DNA of 64,000 bases from Pseudomonas viridiflava. Its GTDB lineage: Bacteria; Pseudomonadota; Gammaproteobacteria; Pseudomonadales; Pseudomonadaceae. A program made the position numbers and the translations under genes. Within the stretch, counting starts at the first letter, position 1; every line of letters begins with the position of its first letter. This document shows positions 8,604 through 16,938 of the stretch, piece after piece. The DNA lies in assembly GCF_900591205.1 (NCBI RefSeq), contig NZ_UUPU01000076.1:39277-103276 (forward strand), given 5' to 3'. Under the pieces are notes generated by a model that was given only the letters and a program-made list of their open reading frames with translations, was not told the origin of the DNA and did no database searches.

Positions 8604-9752
8604 ATGACCTGCTCTAACACCCTCAGTTACAAACCGTTCAGTCACCTGACCCGTCCCCGGGAAGTGATTCGCCAGTTCACCCCCAACTGGTTTGCCGCCA
8701 CCATGGGCACCGGCGTGCTGGCCCTGGCCCTGGCGCAGTTGCCGGTCAACCTGCCAGGTTTGCAGGCGATTGCCGAAGGGCTGTGGCTGTTCACCATTGG
8801 CCTGTTTGTGCTGTTCAGCGTTTTGTATGCGGCACGCTGGGTGATGTTTTTTCACGAGGCGCGGCGCATTTTCGGGCACTCCACCGTGTCGATGTTCTTC
8901 GGCACGATTCCTATGGGCTTGGCCACGATTCTCAACGGTTTGCTGCTGTTTGGCCTGCCGCGCTGGGGCAGTCAGGTTATCCCGTTAGCTGAAGCCTTGT
9001 GGTGGCTGGATGTGGCGATGGCCCTGGCCTGCGGTGTACTGATCCCGTTCATGATGTTTACGCGCCAGGAACACAGCATCGACCAGATGACTGCCGTTTG
9101 GCTGTTGCCAGTGGTCGCCGCCGAAGTCGCGGCGGCCAGCGGTGGCCTGCTGGCGCCGCATTTGGCCGATGCCCATGCGCAACTGGTGATGCTGGTGACC
9201 AGCTACGTGCTGTGGGCCTTTTCGCTGCCAGTGGCGTTCAGCATCCTGACCATCCTGATGCTGCGCATGGCCCTGCACAAACTGCCCCACGCCAATATGG
9301 CCGCGTCGAGCTGGCTGGCGCTGGGCCCTATCGGTACTGGCGCCCTCGGCATGCTGTTACTGGGCGGCGACGCGCCGGCGATCTTCAGCGCCAATGGCTT
9401 GCCGGGTGTCGGTGAAATGGCCAACGGCCTGGGCCTGGTGGCCGGCATTACCCTGTGGGGCTTTGGCTTGTGGTGGATGCTGATCGCGGTGTTGATCACC
9501 CTGCGTTACCTGCGCGCCGGTATCCCGTTCAACCTGGGCTGGTGGGGGTTTACCTTCCCGCTGGGCGTGTATGCCCTGGCCACGCTGAAGCTGGCGAGCC
9601 TGTTGCACCTGGGGTTCTTCAGCGTATTGGGCTGCGTGCTGGTGGTGGCATTGGCGCTGATGTGGCTGATTGTGGCCACGCGCACCGTGCAGGGTGCCTA
9701 TAAAGGCGAGCTTTTTGTTTCGCCATGCATTGCAGGACTAGCGAATAAGTAA
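8604..9752 (+). CDS. TDT/SLAC1-family anion channel or exporter
   Basis: A membrane protein of 382 residues with about ten hydrophobic helices. The N-terminal segment FTPNWFAATMGTGVLALAL is the conserved first helix of the tellurite-resistance/dicarboxylate transporter family (TehA, Ssu1, SLAC1). Characterised members move tellurite, sulfite, malate or other anions; the anion cannot be told from sequence. GAGGAAGAGGA precedes the ATG. It is monocistronic, with no adjacent regulator. Confidence 0.8.
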   Translation: MTCSNTLSYKPFSHLTRPREVIRQFTPNWFAATMGTGVLALALAQLPVNLPGLQAIAEGLWLFTIGLFVLFSVLYAARWVMFFHEARRIFGHSTVSMFFGTIPMGLATILNGLLLFGLPRWGSQVIPLAEALWWLDVAMALACGVLIPFMMFTRQEHSIDQMTAVWLLPVVAAEVAAASGGLLAPHLADAHAQLVMLVTSYVLWAFSLPVAFSILTILMLRMALHKLPHANMAASSWLALGPIGTGALGMLLLGGDAPAIFSANGLPGVGEMANGLGLVAGITLWGFGLWWMLIAVLITLRYLRAGIPFNLGWWGFTFPLGVYALATLKLASLLHLGFFSVLGCVLVVALALMWLIVATRTVQGAYKGELFVSPCIAGLANK

Positions 9753-9810
9753 GCGGAGTTAGGTAAAGTCGTGGCCTGAACCAATAACAGGCCACGCAGG
9801 AACACGGACG

Positions 9811-11685
9811 ATGAGCCACCCCTCACAATTCACCTTGCTGCGCACGCGGCGCTTTCTGCCGTTTTTCATCACCCAGTTGCTGGGCGCTTTCAACGACAAC
9901 ATCTTCAAGCAGTCGCTGATCCTGGCGATTCTCTACAAGCTCAGCATCGACGGTGATCGCGCCATCTGGGTCAACCTGTGTGCGCTGCTGTTTATCCTGC
10001 CGTTCTTCCTGTTCTCGGCGCTGGCCGGACAGTTTGGCGAGAAATTCAACAAGGATGCATTGATCCGCGCCATCAAGATCGGCGAGATCGTGATCATGGC
10101 CGTGGGCGCCACGGGCTTTCTGTTCAACCACCTGGAGCTGATGCTGCTGGCCCTGTTTGCCATGGGCACGCACTCGGCGCTGTTTGGCCCGGTGAAGTAT
10201 TCGATCATGCCCCAGGCCCTGCACGACGATGAGCTGGTGGGCGGCAACGGCCTGGTGGAAATGGGCACGTTCCTGGCGATCCTGGCCGGCACCATTGGCG
10301 CCGGGATCATGATGTCTTCTACCCACTACGCGCCGGTGGTGGCGGTGGCGATTGTCGGCGTGGCGGTGCTGGGTTACCTGGCCAGCCGCAGCATCCCGCG
10401 GGCGGCGGCCTCTACGCCAGGCTTGCGCCTGAACTGGAATATTTTCAGTGAGTCCTGGGCCACCTTGCGCCTGGGCCTGGGCCAAACCCCGGCGGTGTCG
10501 CGCTCGATCGTGGGTAACTCGTGGTTCTGGTTTGTCGGCGCGATCTACCTCACGCAAATCCCGGCTTATGCCAAGGAGTGGTTGTACGGCGATGAAACCG
10601 TGGTAACGCTGATCCTCACCGTATTCTCGGTGGGGATCGCCCTCGGTTCGATGCTTTGCGAAAAACTCTCCGGGCGTAAGGTGGAAATCGGCCTGGTGCC
10701 GTTCGGCTCCTTCGGCCTGACTGTGTTCGGCCTGCTGCTGTGGTGGCACTCCGGCGGCTTCCCGCAGAACGCGCAGGCCAATGACTGGCTGGCGGTGCTC
10801 GGTTATGGCCAAGCCTGGTGGGTACTGTTCGATATCCTCGGCCTTGGGGTGTTCGGTGGCTTTTATATTGTGCCGCTGTACGCGCTGATTCAGTCGCGCA
10901 CCGCCGAGAACGAGCGGGCGCGGGTGATCGCCGCCAACAACATCCTCAACGCGTTGTTCATGGTGGTCTCGGCGATTGTGTCGATCCTGCTGCTGAGCGT
11001 GGCCAAGCTGTCGATCCCCGAGTTGTTCCTGGTGGTGTCGCTGCTCAACATCGCGGTCAACACCTATATCTTCAAGATCGTCCCCGAGTTCACCATGCGT
11101 TTCATGATCTGGCTGCTCAGCCATTCCATGTACCGCGTGGAGCATCGCAATCTGGAGCTGATCCCCGATGAAGGCGCGGCGTTGCTGGTGTGCAACCACG
11201 TGTCGTTTGTCGACGCGCTGTTGATAGGCGGTGCGGTGCGTCGGCCGATTCGCTTTGTGATGTACTACAAAATCTATCGTTTGCCGGTGCTGAACTTTAT
11301 CTTTAGAACCGCCGGGGCGATTCCGATTGCCGGGCGTAACGAGGATATCCAGATCTACGAAAAGGCATTCACGCGGATTGCCCAGTACCTGAAGGAAGGG
11401 GAATTGGTGTGCATCTTTCCGGAAGGCAAGTTAACGGCTGACGGTGAGATGAACGAGTTTCGCGGCGGCGTGACGCGCATTCTTGAAGAGACGCCGGTGC
11501 CGGTGATTCCGATGGCGTTGCAGGGGTTGTGGGGGAGTTTTTTCAGTCGCGATCCGAGCAAGGGCGTGTTTCATCGGATCTGGTCACGTGTGGTGTTGGT
11601 GGCGGGGCAGCCGGTGACGGTCGAGGCGGCGACGCCTGCGCACTTGCGGGAGCAGGTGGCTGTGTTGCGGGGGAGTGTCAGGTAG
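9811..11685 (+). CDS. MFS transporter-acyltransferase fusion (LplT-PlsC type)
   Basis: A 624-residue fusion. Residues about 1-420 form a 12-helix MFS domain of the lysophospholipid transporter (LplT) type, starting FFITQLLGAFNDNIFKQSL. The C-terminal 200 residues are a PlsC/LPLAT acyltransferase with the catalytic HX4D motif (NHVSFVD) and the FPEGKLT block. The expected role is flipping lysophospholipids inward and re-acylating them at the inner membrane. Unlike E. coli Aas there is no acyl-ACP synthetase domain here, so acyl donor supply must come from elsewhere. Confidence 0.85.
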   Translation: MSHPSQFTLLRTRRFLPFFITQLLGAFNDNIFKQSLILAILYKLSIDGDRAIWVNLCALLFILPFFLFSALAGQFGEKFNKDALIRAIKIGEIVIMAVGATGFLFNHLELMLLALFAMGTHSALFGPVKYSIMPQALHDDELVGGNGLVEMGTFLAILAGTIGAGIMMSSTHYAPVVAVAIVGVAVLGYLASRSIPRAAASTPGLRLNWNIFSESWATLRLGLGQTPAVSRSIVGNSWFWFVGAIYLTQIPAYAKEWLYGDETVVTLILTVFSVGIALGSMLCEKLSGRKVEIGLVPFGSFGLTVFGLLLWWHSGGFPQNAQANDWLAVLGYGQAWWVLFDILGLGVFGGFYIVPLYALIQSRTAENERARVIAANNILNALFMVVSAIVSILLLSVAKLSIPELFLVVSLLNIAVNTYIFKIVPEFTMRFMIWLLSHSMYRVEHRNLELIPDEGAALLVCNHVSFVDALLIGGAVRRPIRFVMYYKIYRLPVLNFIFRTAGAIPIAGRNEDIQIYEKAFTRIAQYLKEGELVCIFPEGKLTADGEMNEFRGGVTRILEETPVPVIPMALQGLWGSFFSRDPSKGVFHRIWSRVVLVAGQPVTVEAATPAHLREQVAVLRGSVR

Positions 11686-11707
11686 ATTTGTGTTGAATGT
11701 GCCGGCC

Positions 11708-11785
11708 TCATCGGGGGCAAGCCCCCTCCCACCTTTTGAATGTGTTCACAATCAACTGTGGGAGGGGGCTTGCCTGCGATAGCGG
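11708..11785. repeat. REPIN-like element (GGGAGGGGGCTTGC family)
   Basis: Inverted arms CATCGGGGGCAAGCCCCCTCCCAC and GTGGGAGGGGGCTTGCCTGCGATAGC surround about 25 bases. The right copy is a hybrid of the GGGGG and GCCTGCG families. It lies between two convergent genes. Confidence 0.7.
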
Positions 11786-11792
11786 TAGTTGT

Positions 11793-12107
11793 TTAAGCGC
11801 TGATCTTAAGGCCGATGAGCCCGCAAATAATCAGCGCCACACTGGCCAAGCGGAACAACGCCATGGATTCCCCAAACAGGATAATCCCGGCGATCACCGT
11901 GCCGACGGCACCCACGCCCGTCCAGATGGCGTACGCGGTGCCCAGCGGCAATTCCTTCATCGCCAGCCCAAGCAGGCCGAGGCTGATGGCCATGGCGGCG
12001 ATTGTCAGGGCGGTGGGCAGTGGCTTGCTGAAACCGTCGGTGTACTTCAAGCCGACAGCCCAGCCGACTTCAAACAACCCGGCAAAAAACAGAATGATCC
12101 AGGACAT
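11793..12107 (-). CDS. gdx: Guanidinium exporter Gdx (SugE), SMR family
   Basis: A four-helix small multidrug resistance protein of 104 residues. It begins MSWIILFFAGLFEVGWAVGL; the membrane-embedded Glu13 (LFEVGWA) is the conserved proton/guanidinium site, and the GLKYTDGF turn is typical of the SugE/Gdx branch. This branch exports guanidinium against protons as a dual-topology dimer. Two ACGA-loop hairpins directly upstream form a guanidine-II riboswitch, which independently supports the assignment to Gdx rather than a quaternary-ammonium Qac pump. Confidence 0.93.
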   Translation of the reverse strand: MSWIILFFAGLFEVGWAVGLKYTDGFSKPLPTALTIAAMAISLGLLGLAMKELPLGTAYAIWTGVGAVGTVIAGIILFGESMALFRLASVALIICGLIGLKISA

Positions 12108-12127
12108 GCTGACTCCCCTCTATAGCT

Positions 12128-12178
12128 GGGGTCGTCCCCGAATTAAGCGCATGAGAGCGTCGCGAGGTCGTCCCCGCG
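12128..12178 (-). promoter_or_regulatory. Guanidine-II (mini-ykkC) riboswitch
   Basis: Read on the minus strand, hairpin P1 is CGCGGGG-ACGA-CCTCGCG (seven pairs including one G-T) and hairpin P2 is GGGG-ACGA-CCCC. The linker between them is about 21 bases. Both loops are the family's ACGR tetraloop. P2 ends about 20 bases before the gdx ATG, just upstream of the GAGGGGAG ribosome-binding site, as expected for control of translation start by guanidinium. Confidence 0.92.
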
Positions 12179-12212
12179 AAGCTCGGTAGAGTGCCGAAAA
12201 TTGATCAGGTGA

Positions 12213-13178
12213 TCAAGTTTGTGGTGTGTTCTCCAGCGCGCGGCGGTCTTCCTTTTCGCTCATGCGGCGGAAGTAAGTCGACAGCAATGCCCCGGAAATA
12301 TTGTGCCAGACGCTGAACAGCGCGCTCGGCACCGCTGCCAGCGGCGAAAAGTGCGCGCTGGCCAATGCGGCGCCCAGCCCGGAGTTCTGCATGCCGACTT
12401 CCAGCGCCAACGACTTGCGTTGGGCCAATGGCAGTTTGAACATGCGGCCGGTGAAGTAGCCCAGTAGGTAACCGAAGCTGTTGTGCAACATCACCACGGC
12501 CATGATCAACAGGCCGGACTCGGCAATTTTCGCCTGGCTGGCGGCCACCACCGCCGCGACGATAATCACGATGCTGACCACCGACACCAACGGCAATACT
12601 TCCACCGCATGCCGCACCCGTTCGCCGAGCACGCGTTGCGCGACCACGCCGAGCACGATTGGCAGCAGCACCACTTGCAGGATCGACCAGAACAACTCCA
12701 TGAACGACACCGGCAGCCATGCCGAGGCCAGCAGCCAAATCAGTGCCGGGGTCAGCAGTGGCGCGAGGAGGGTGGTGACGGCCGCGATGGCGACCGACAA
12801 CGCCAGGTCGCCCCGGGCCAGCCAGGTCATTACGTTGGACGAGGTGCCGCTTGGGCAGCAGCCGACCAGGATCACACCGACGGCAATTTCCGGCGGCAGG
12901 TGAAAAGCCTGGCACAGCAACCAGGCGACGCCCGGCATGATCACAAAGTGCGCGACTACGCCCAGCGCGACGCGCCACGGGTGGCGGGCGACCTCGGCGA
13001 AATCTTCGAGTTTGAGGGTCAGCCCCATGCCGAACATCACCAAGCCCAGCAGCGGAACGATGGCGCTTTTAAGGCCGATGAACCAGCTGGGTTCGAGGAA
13101 GGCGACGACGGCGAAAATCAACACCCAGTAGGCGAAGGTATTGCCGACGAAGCGGCTCAGTGCGGCGAGTGCGCGCAT
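12213..13178 (-). CDS. Bile acid:sodium symporter family transporter (PanS-like)
   Basis: An inner-membrane protein of 321 residues with about ten helices. It has the BASS family motifs VGCCPSGTSSNVMTWLARGD (crossover region, sodium site) and LEVGMQNSGLGAAL. Close relatives such as PanS move ketopantoate or other organic acids with sodium. An in-frame ATG 39 bases upstream is rejected because AAGGA lies about eight bases before the ATG at 13178. The exact substrate is not known. It is separated from gdx by the riboswitch and appears to be its own unit. Confidence 0.85.
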   Translation of the reverse strand: MRALAALSRFVGNTFAYWVLIFAVVAFLEPSWFIGLKSAIVPLLGLVMFGMGLTLKLEDFAEVARHPWRVALGVVAHFVIMPGVAWLLCQAFHLPPEIAVGVILVGCCPSGTSSNVMTWLARGDLALSVAIAAVTTLLAPLLTPALIWLLASAWLPVSFMELFWSILQVVLLPIVLGVVAQRVLGERVRHAVEVLPLVSVVSIVIIVAAVVAASQAKIAESGLLIMAVVMLHNSFGYLLGYFTGRMFKLPLAQRKSLALEVGMQNSGLGAALASAHFSPLAAVPSALFSVWHNISGALLSTYFRRMSEKEDRRALENTPQT

Positions 13179-13227
13179 GGGGGTGTCCTTGTTATTGGAT
13201 GCTTGAAGTGTGAACACATATCAAATG

Positions 13228-13345
13228 CGGGAGCTGGCTTGTGTGGGAGCTGGCTTGCCTGCGATAGCATCAACTCGATCTAACTGAAGACCGAGGTGCC
13301 TGCATCGCAGGCAAGCCAGCTCCCACACAAGCCAGCTCCCACACA
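13228..13345. repeat. Nested REPIN-like element
   Basis: Each side carries two consecutive GGGAGCTGGCTTG arms, symmetrically placed. The inner part has the GCCTGCGATAGCATCA / TGCATCGCAGGC pairing. The doubled arms give an unusually long hairpin between two genes on the minus strand. Confidence 0.75.
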
Positions 13346-13365
13346 CTTTAGGGCCAGTGTTGCTT

Positions 13366-14286
13366 TTAGATACCCTGCGGGGTCTCTTCGCCGCCCAACG
13401 CTTCGATCAGCGCCGGCAAGAAATCACCGAACGTCAGCATCATCAGGGTAAAGCTCGCATCCAACTGGCCCAGGGCCTCTTCACCGCCGTCCTGTTCCGC
13501 CTGATCCTGTAGCAGGTCTTCGAACTTCAGGCGCTTGACGGTCATTTTGTCGTCGAGCATGAAGGACAGCTTGTCCTGCCAGGCCAGCGACAGTTGGGTC
13601 ACGACTTTGCCGGTGGTCAGGTGCAGCTGGATCTCTTCGCCGGTCAGGTCCTGGCGCTTGCAGCGCACGATGCCGCCGTCTTCATGGGTATCGCGCAGTT
13701 CGCATTCGTCGAGGACGAAGAAGTCATCGGCCGGTTTCTGGGTGGTGACCCAGTCGGTCATGATCGCCGTCGGCGCGGTTTTTACCGTCAGTGGGCGTAC
13801 CGGCAGGGTGCCGATCACTTCACGCAGGGTGGAGAGCAGGTCTTCGGCGCGTTTCGGGCTGGCCGAGTTGACCAGGATCAGGCCCTGTTTCGGCGCGATG
13901 GCGGCAAACGTCGACGAGCGGCGGATAAACGCACGCGGCAGGAACGCCTGGATGATTTCATCCTTGATCTGGTCACGTTCCTTTTTATAGACCTTGCGCA
14001 TTTGCTCGGCCTCGATCTCCTCGACTTTCTCTTTCAGGGCGTCACGCACCACGCTACCCGGCAGGATACGTTCTTCCTTGCGTGCGGCGATCAGCAGGAA
14101 GTCACCGCTGACGTGAACCAGGGGAGCGTCTTCACCTTTACCGAAAGGCGCGACGAAACCGTAAGTGGTCAACTCCTGGCTTGCACAAGGGCGCGCCAGT
14201 TTGGTGGCCATGGCCGCTTCCAACGCCTCGGCATCAACAGGCAGATCTTGGGTCAGGCGATAGATAAGCAGGTTCTTGAACCACAT
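13366..14286 (-). CDS. rdgC: Recombination-associated protein RdgC
   Basis: A protein of 306 residues, the usual RdgC length, starting MWFKNLLIYRLTQ as in characterised RdgC proteins. RdgC forms a ring dimer on duplex DNA and modulates RecA activity and replication-fork restart; in Neisseria it affects pilin variation. The start at 14286 has AAGGAGAG nine bases upstream, so the ATG 24 bases earlier is rejected. It ends near a REPIN and is transcribed away from the adjacent tRNA array. Confidence 0.95.
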   Translation of the reverse strand: MWFKNLLIYRLTQDLPVDAEALEAAMATKLARPCASQELTTYGFVAPFGKGEDAPLVHVSGDFLLIAARKEERILPGSVVRDALKEKVEEIEAEQMRKVYKKERDQIKDEIIQAFLPRAFIRRSSTFAAIAPKQGLILVNSASPKRAEDLLSTLREVIGTLPVRPLTVKTAPTAIMTDWVTTQKPADDFFVLDECELRDTHEDGGIVRCKRQDLTGEEIQLHLTTGKVVTQLSLAWQDKLSFMLDDKMTVKRLKFEDLLQDQAEQDGGEEALGQLDASFTLMMLTFGDFLPALIEALGGEETPQGI

Positions 14287-14396
14287 GGGGTGAGTCTCTC
14301 CTTTATACAAAGGGGGGCATTATTCTCTTGATCACGCCGCAGGCCAACCCTGCCTAAGCCATTGGAAGGGCTGAAAAAAAAGATTTAAGAAAGTGC

Positions 14397-14425
14397 TTGC
14401 CAGACTTGGGGTCGCTCCGTAGAAT
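14397..14425 (+). promoter_or_regulatory. Sigma-70 promoter of the first tRNA pair
   Basis: TTGCCA and TAGAAT are separated by 17 bases and followed by a GC-rich discriminator (GCGCGCC), as is typical of stable-RNA promoters. The tRNA starts 20 bases after the -10 box. Confidence 0.75.
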
Positions 14426-14445
14426 GCGCGCCACACCGAAACGAA

Positions 14446-14521
14446 GGGTGATTAGCTCAGCTGGGAGAGCATCTGCCTTACAAGCAGAGGGTCGGCGGTT
14501 CGATCCCGTCATCACCCACCA
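14446..14521 (+). tRNA. tRNA-Val (anticodon TAC)
   Basis: 76 bases including an encoded CCA. The acceptor stem is GGGTGAT/ATCACCC and the anticodon loop is CTTACAA. The T-loop is GTTCGATCC. Confidence 0.96.
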
Positions 14522-14540
14522 TTCGCTTCATGTGTTACGC

Positions 14541-14617
14541 GCAGCGGTAGTTCAGTCGGTTAGAATACCGGCCTGTCACGCCGGGGGTCGCGGGTTCGAG
14601 TCCCGTCCGCTGCGCCA
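14541..14617 (+). tRNA. tRNA-Asp (anticodon GTC)
   Basis: 77 bases including an encoded CCA. The acceptor stem is GCAGCGG/CCGCTGC. The anticodon loop has GTC in CTGTCAC, and the T-loop is GTTCGAGTC. It is cotranscribed with the preceding tRNA-Val, with a 19-base spacer. Confidence 0.96.
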
Positions 14618-14657
14618 TATTCGGTAACCTGGAACGCTGAACGCCAGGTCACCACAG

Positions 14658-14684
14658 AAAGCCCGCTTAATCGCGGGCTTTTTT
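14658..14684 (+). terminator. Intrinsic terminator of tRNA pair 1
   Basis: GCCCGC / GCGGGC stem with a six-base loop and a six-T tail. Confidence 0.88.
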
Positions 14685-14746
14685 CTGCCCGAAATATGGC
14701 AAAAAATCGAGAGGTGAACTTTTTTTAAATAAAGTGCATTTAAATC

Positions 14747-14774
14747 AAGACATTACGATTTTTTGGTGTATGAT
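14747..14774 (+). promoter_or_regulatory. Probable promoter of the second tRNA pair
   Basis: TATGAT is preceded 16 bases upstream by AAGACA (four of six match to TTGACA) in an AT-rich stretch. It is followed by the GC-rich GCGCCC discriminator. It differs in sequence from the promoter of the first copy. Confidence 0.6.
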
Positions 14775-14793
14775 GCGCCCACACCGAAACGAA

Positions 14794-14869
14794 GGGTGAT
14801 TAGCTCAGCTGGGAGAGCATCTGCCTTACAAGCAGAGGGTCGGCGGTTCGATCCCGTCATCACCCACCA
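14794..14869 (+). tRNA. tRNA-Val (anticodon TAC), second copy
   Basis: Identical to the tRNA-Val 348 bases upstream: same stems, CTTACAA anticodon loop and encoded CCA. Confidence 0.96.
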
Positions 14870-14888
14870 TTCGCTTCATGTGTTACGC

Positions 14889-14965
14889 GCAGCGGTAGTT
14901 CAGTCGGTTAGAATACCGGCCTGTCACGCCGGGGGTCGCGGGTTCGAGTCCCGTCCGCTGCGCCA
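14889..14965 (+). tRNA. tRNA-Asp (anticodon GTC), second copy
   Basis: Identical to the tRNA-Asp 348 bases upstream, with an encoded CCA. Confidence 0.96.
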
Positions 14966-15006
14966 TATTCGGTAACCTGGAACACTGAACGCCAGGTCGC
15001 CACAAG

Positions 15007-15035
15007 AAGCCCGCTCATTGAGCGGGCTTTTTTTT
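15007..15035 (+). terminator. Intrinsic terminator of tRNA pair 2
   Basis: GCCCGCTC / GAGCGGGC stem with a three-base loop and an eight-T tail. The next 230 bases up to the BCCT gene show no gene or clear motif. Confidence 0.9.
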
Positions 15036-15267
15036 GCCTGCGATTTGACCTCCCCGCGCCTTGCCGTTGTGCACCGGCTATCGGGCCTGAACTGTGCTGG
15101 TGCGTCATGCCGTGGCGGAATACCCCCATGCACATTGGTCGATTGCGCCCCTGGCCGCTTAAACGGTTATCTATAGCCCAGCGAAGACTTCCAGGCGAGC
15201 TACCGGCAGCAGGACGCTGCGGTGCCCGCTCTCTAACTAAAATAGTCTGCAAGGGGAATGGCACTCT

Positions 15268-16851
15268 ATGAAATACCCATTACGTCCGTTGGTGTTCTGG
15301 CCAACGTTCCTGATTCTGCTGGCGGCGGTGATCGCCAGCTACATCGACCTGAAGACGTTCCTTGCGGTCAGCAAGCAGCTCAACAGCGTGATCCTGAACA
15401 ACTTCTCCTGGTTATTCAGCGCCGGCTCGTTCGCCATGGTGGTGCTGACCGGTATTGTCTACTTCTCGCCCCTGGGCAAGGTGCGGATCGGCGGCGAAGA
15501 CGCCCAGCCGTTGCTGAGCAAATGGCGCTGGTTTATGGTGGCGCTGTGCACCACGCTGGCAGTGGGTGTGTTGTTCTGGACTACCGCCGAGCCGCTTTAC
15601 CATCTCTACGGCCCCCCCACCAGCCTGCCGATCGAAGCGGGCAGCGCCGCGGCTAAAAGCTTTGCCATGTCGACCATGTTCCTGCACTGGACCATCACCC
15701 CCTACGCCATTTACCTGGTGCCCTCGCTGGTGTTTGCGCTGGTGTTTTATAACCGCCGCAGCAACTTCTCCATTGGCGCGATGCTCGAGCCCTTGCTGGG
15801 CGCGGCACGGGTCAAGCGTTATGCGGGGCTCATCGACACCCTGGCGATGTTCGCCCTGGTGGCCGGCATGGCTTCGTCCCTGGGGACTGGCGCGCTGACC
15901 CTGTCGGGCGGCCTGAGCCAATACATCGGCGGCGAAACCACGCCGTTGCGCCTGGCGATCATCATCGCGATTATTGTGATCACTTTTGTGGCCTCGGCCG
16001 CCAGCGGCCTGCAGCGCGGCATTGTGAGGCTGTCGTCGTTCAATACCTGGATCATGCTGGCCCTGGGTTTGTTCGTGCTGTTATGCGGGCCCACCCTGTA
16101 CATGTTCAGCCTGGGGGTCGAATCCCTGGGGGTCTACCTCGACAGCTTTTTCAGTCGCAGCCTGTTCACCGGCGCCGCCAGTGGCGACACCTGGCCGCAG
16201 AGCTGGACCGTGTTCTACTGGTCGGTGTGGTTTGCCTGGGCGCCGGTGAGTGCACTGTTCCTCGGCAAGATCGGGCGTGGCTACAGCGTGCGCGAATTCA
16301 TTCATATCAACATGCTGTACCCGGCGCTGTTTACCGCGATCTGGATCTGTATCTTCTCCGGCACCAGCCTGTACTTCGATGCCTTGGGCGATGGCAGCCT
16401 CAACCGCGTGCTGAATGAGCAGGGCGTGGAACACGTGCTGTACCAGATGTTCCAGCAGTTGCCGGCCAGCGGCTTGATGATTGCGTTTCTGCTGTTCGTC
16501 GCGTTCATCTCCTTTGTGACGGCGGCGGACTCCAGCACTGATGTGATCGCCAACCTGTGCAGCAAAGGCGTGACCGCCGACTCCGACCTGGACGGCAACC
16601 CGATGTTGAAGATTGTGTGGGGCGTGATCATCGGCACGGTGTCGTGGGTGATGGTCGCCTTCGTCGGCATCGACGGGGTGAAGATGCTCTCCAACCTCGG
16701 CGGTTTGCCCGGGATGATCCTGGTGTTGCTGGCCAGTACCTCGTTGATCTTCTGGCTGAAGAACCCGGCGTTGCTGGATGTGAAAAGCCTGCAGCCGACC
16801 CTTGAGCCCGACCTGCGTGGCGCGAGCCGTGCGGCGCAATTTGCGCGCTAG
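15268..16851 (+). CDS. BCCT-family transporter
   Basis: An inner-membrane protein of 527 residues with about 12 helices. It has the betaine/choline/carnitine transporter signature WTVFYWSVWFAWAPVSALFL followed by GKIGRGYSVREF. These carriers take up quaternary ammonium or related compounds with Na+ or H+. The gene leads a codirectional group with a CocE-type hydrolase, a LysR regulator and an MFS transporter, which suggests uptake of an ester or amide that the hydrolase then splits. The substrate is not determinable. Confidence 0.88.
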   Translation: MKYPLRPLVFWPTFLILLAAVIASYIDLKTFLAVSKQLNSVILNNFSWLFSAGSFAMVVLTGIVYFSPLGKVRIGGEDAQPLLSKWRWFMVALCTTLAVGVLFWTTAEPLYHLYGPPTSLPIEAGSAAAKSFAMSTMFLHWTITPYAIYLVPSLVFALVFYNRRSNFSIGAMLEPLLGAARVKRYAGLIDTLAMFALVAGMASSLGTGALTLSGGLSQYIGGETTPLRLAIIIAIIVITFVASAASGLQRGIVRLSSFNTWIMLALGLFVLLCGPTLYMFSLGVESLGVYLDSFFSRSLFTGAASGDTWPQSWTVFYWSVWFAWAPVSALFLGKIGRGYSVREFIHINMLYPALFTAIWICIFSGTSLYFDALGDGSLNRVLNEQGVEHVLYQMFQQLPASGLMIAFLLFVAFISFVTAADSSTDVIANLCSKGVTADSDLDGNPMLKIVWGVIIGTVSWVMVAFVGIDGVKMLSNLGGLPGMILVLLASTSLIFWLKNPALLDVKSLQPTLEPDLRGASRAAQFAR

Positions 16852-16938
16852 GTCATAACCTCTGTGTGTCTCCTCACGCGCTCCTTCGGCGAGCGCGGGG
16901 GAGTCGTTTGTTCGCAATAAACGCGTTTGGAGTTACCG

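Larger units (their letters stand above)
14431..14656 (+). repeat. Direct repeat copy 1 (tRNA-Val/tRNA-Asp unit)
   Basis: About 226 bases that recur 348 bases downstream with only about two or three differences, all in the 3' flank after the tRNA-Asp gene. The copy boundaries fall just after the promoter and just before the terminator. Confidence 0.9.
14779..15004 (+). repeat. Direct repeat copy 2 (tRNA-Val/tRNA-Asp unit)
   Basis: Near-identical copy of 14431-14656, with its own promoter and terminator. Confidence 0.9.

Noticed and set aside
9823..11199. 458-residue minus-strand frame opposite the MFS-acyltransferase gene
   Set aside because: Antisense shadow with His/Gln/Arg-rich nonsense sequence; the plus-strand gene has clear domains.
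14397..14975. Two similar open frames over the tRNA pairs, and a minus-strand frame at 14908-15264
   Set aside because: They translate tRNA genes; the identity reflects the duplicated tRNAs and not a protein family.
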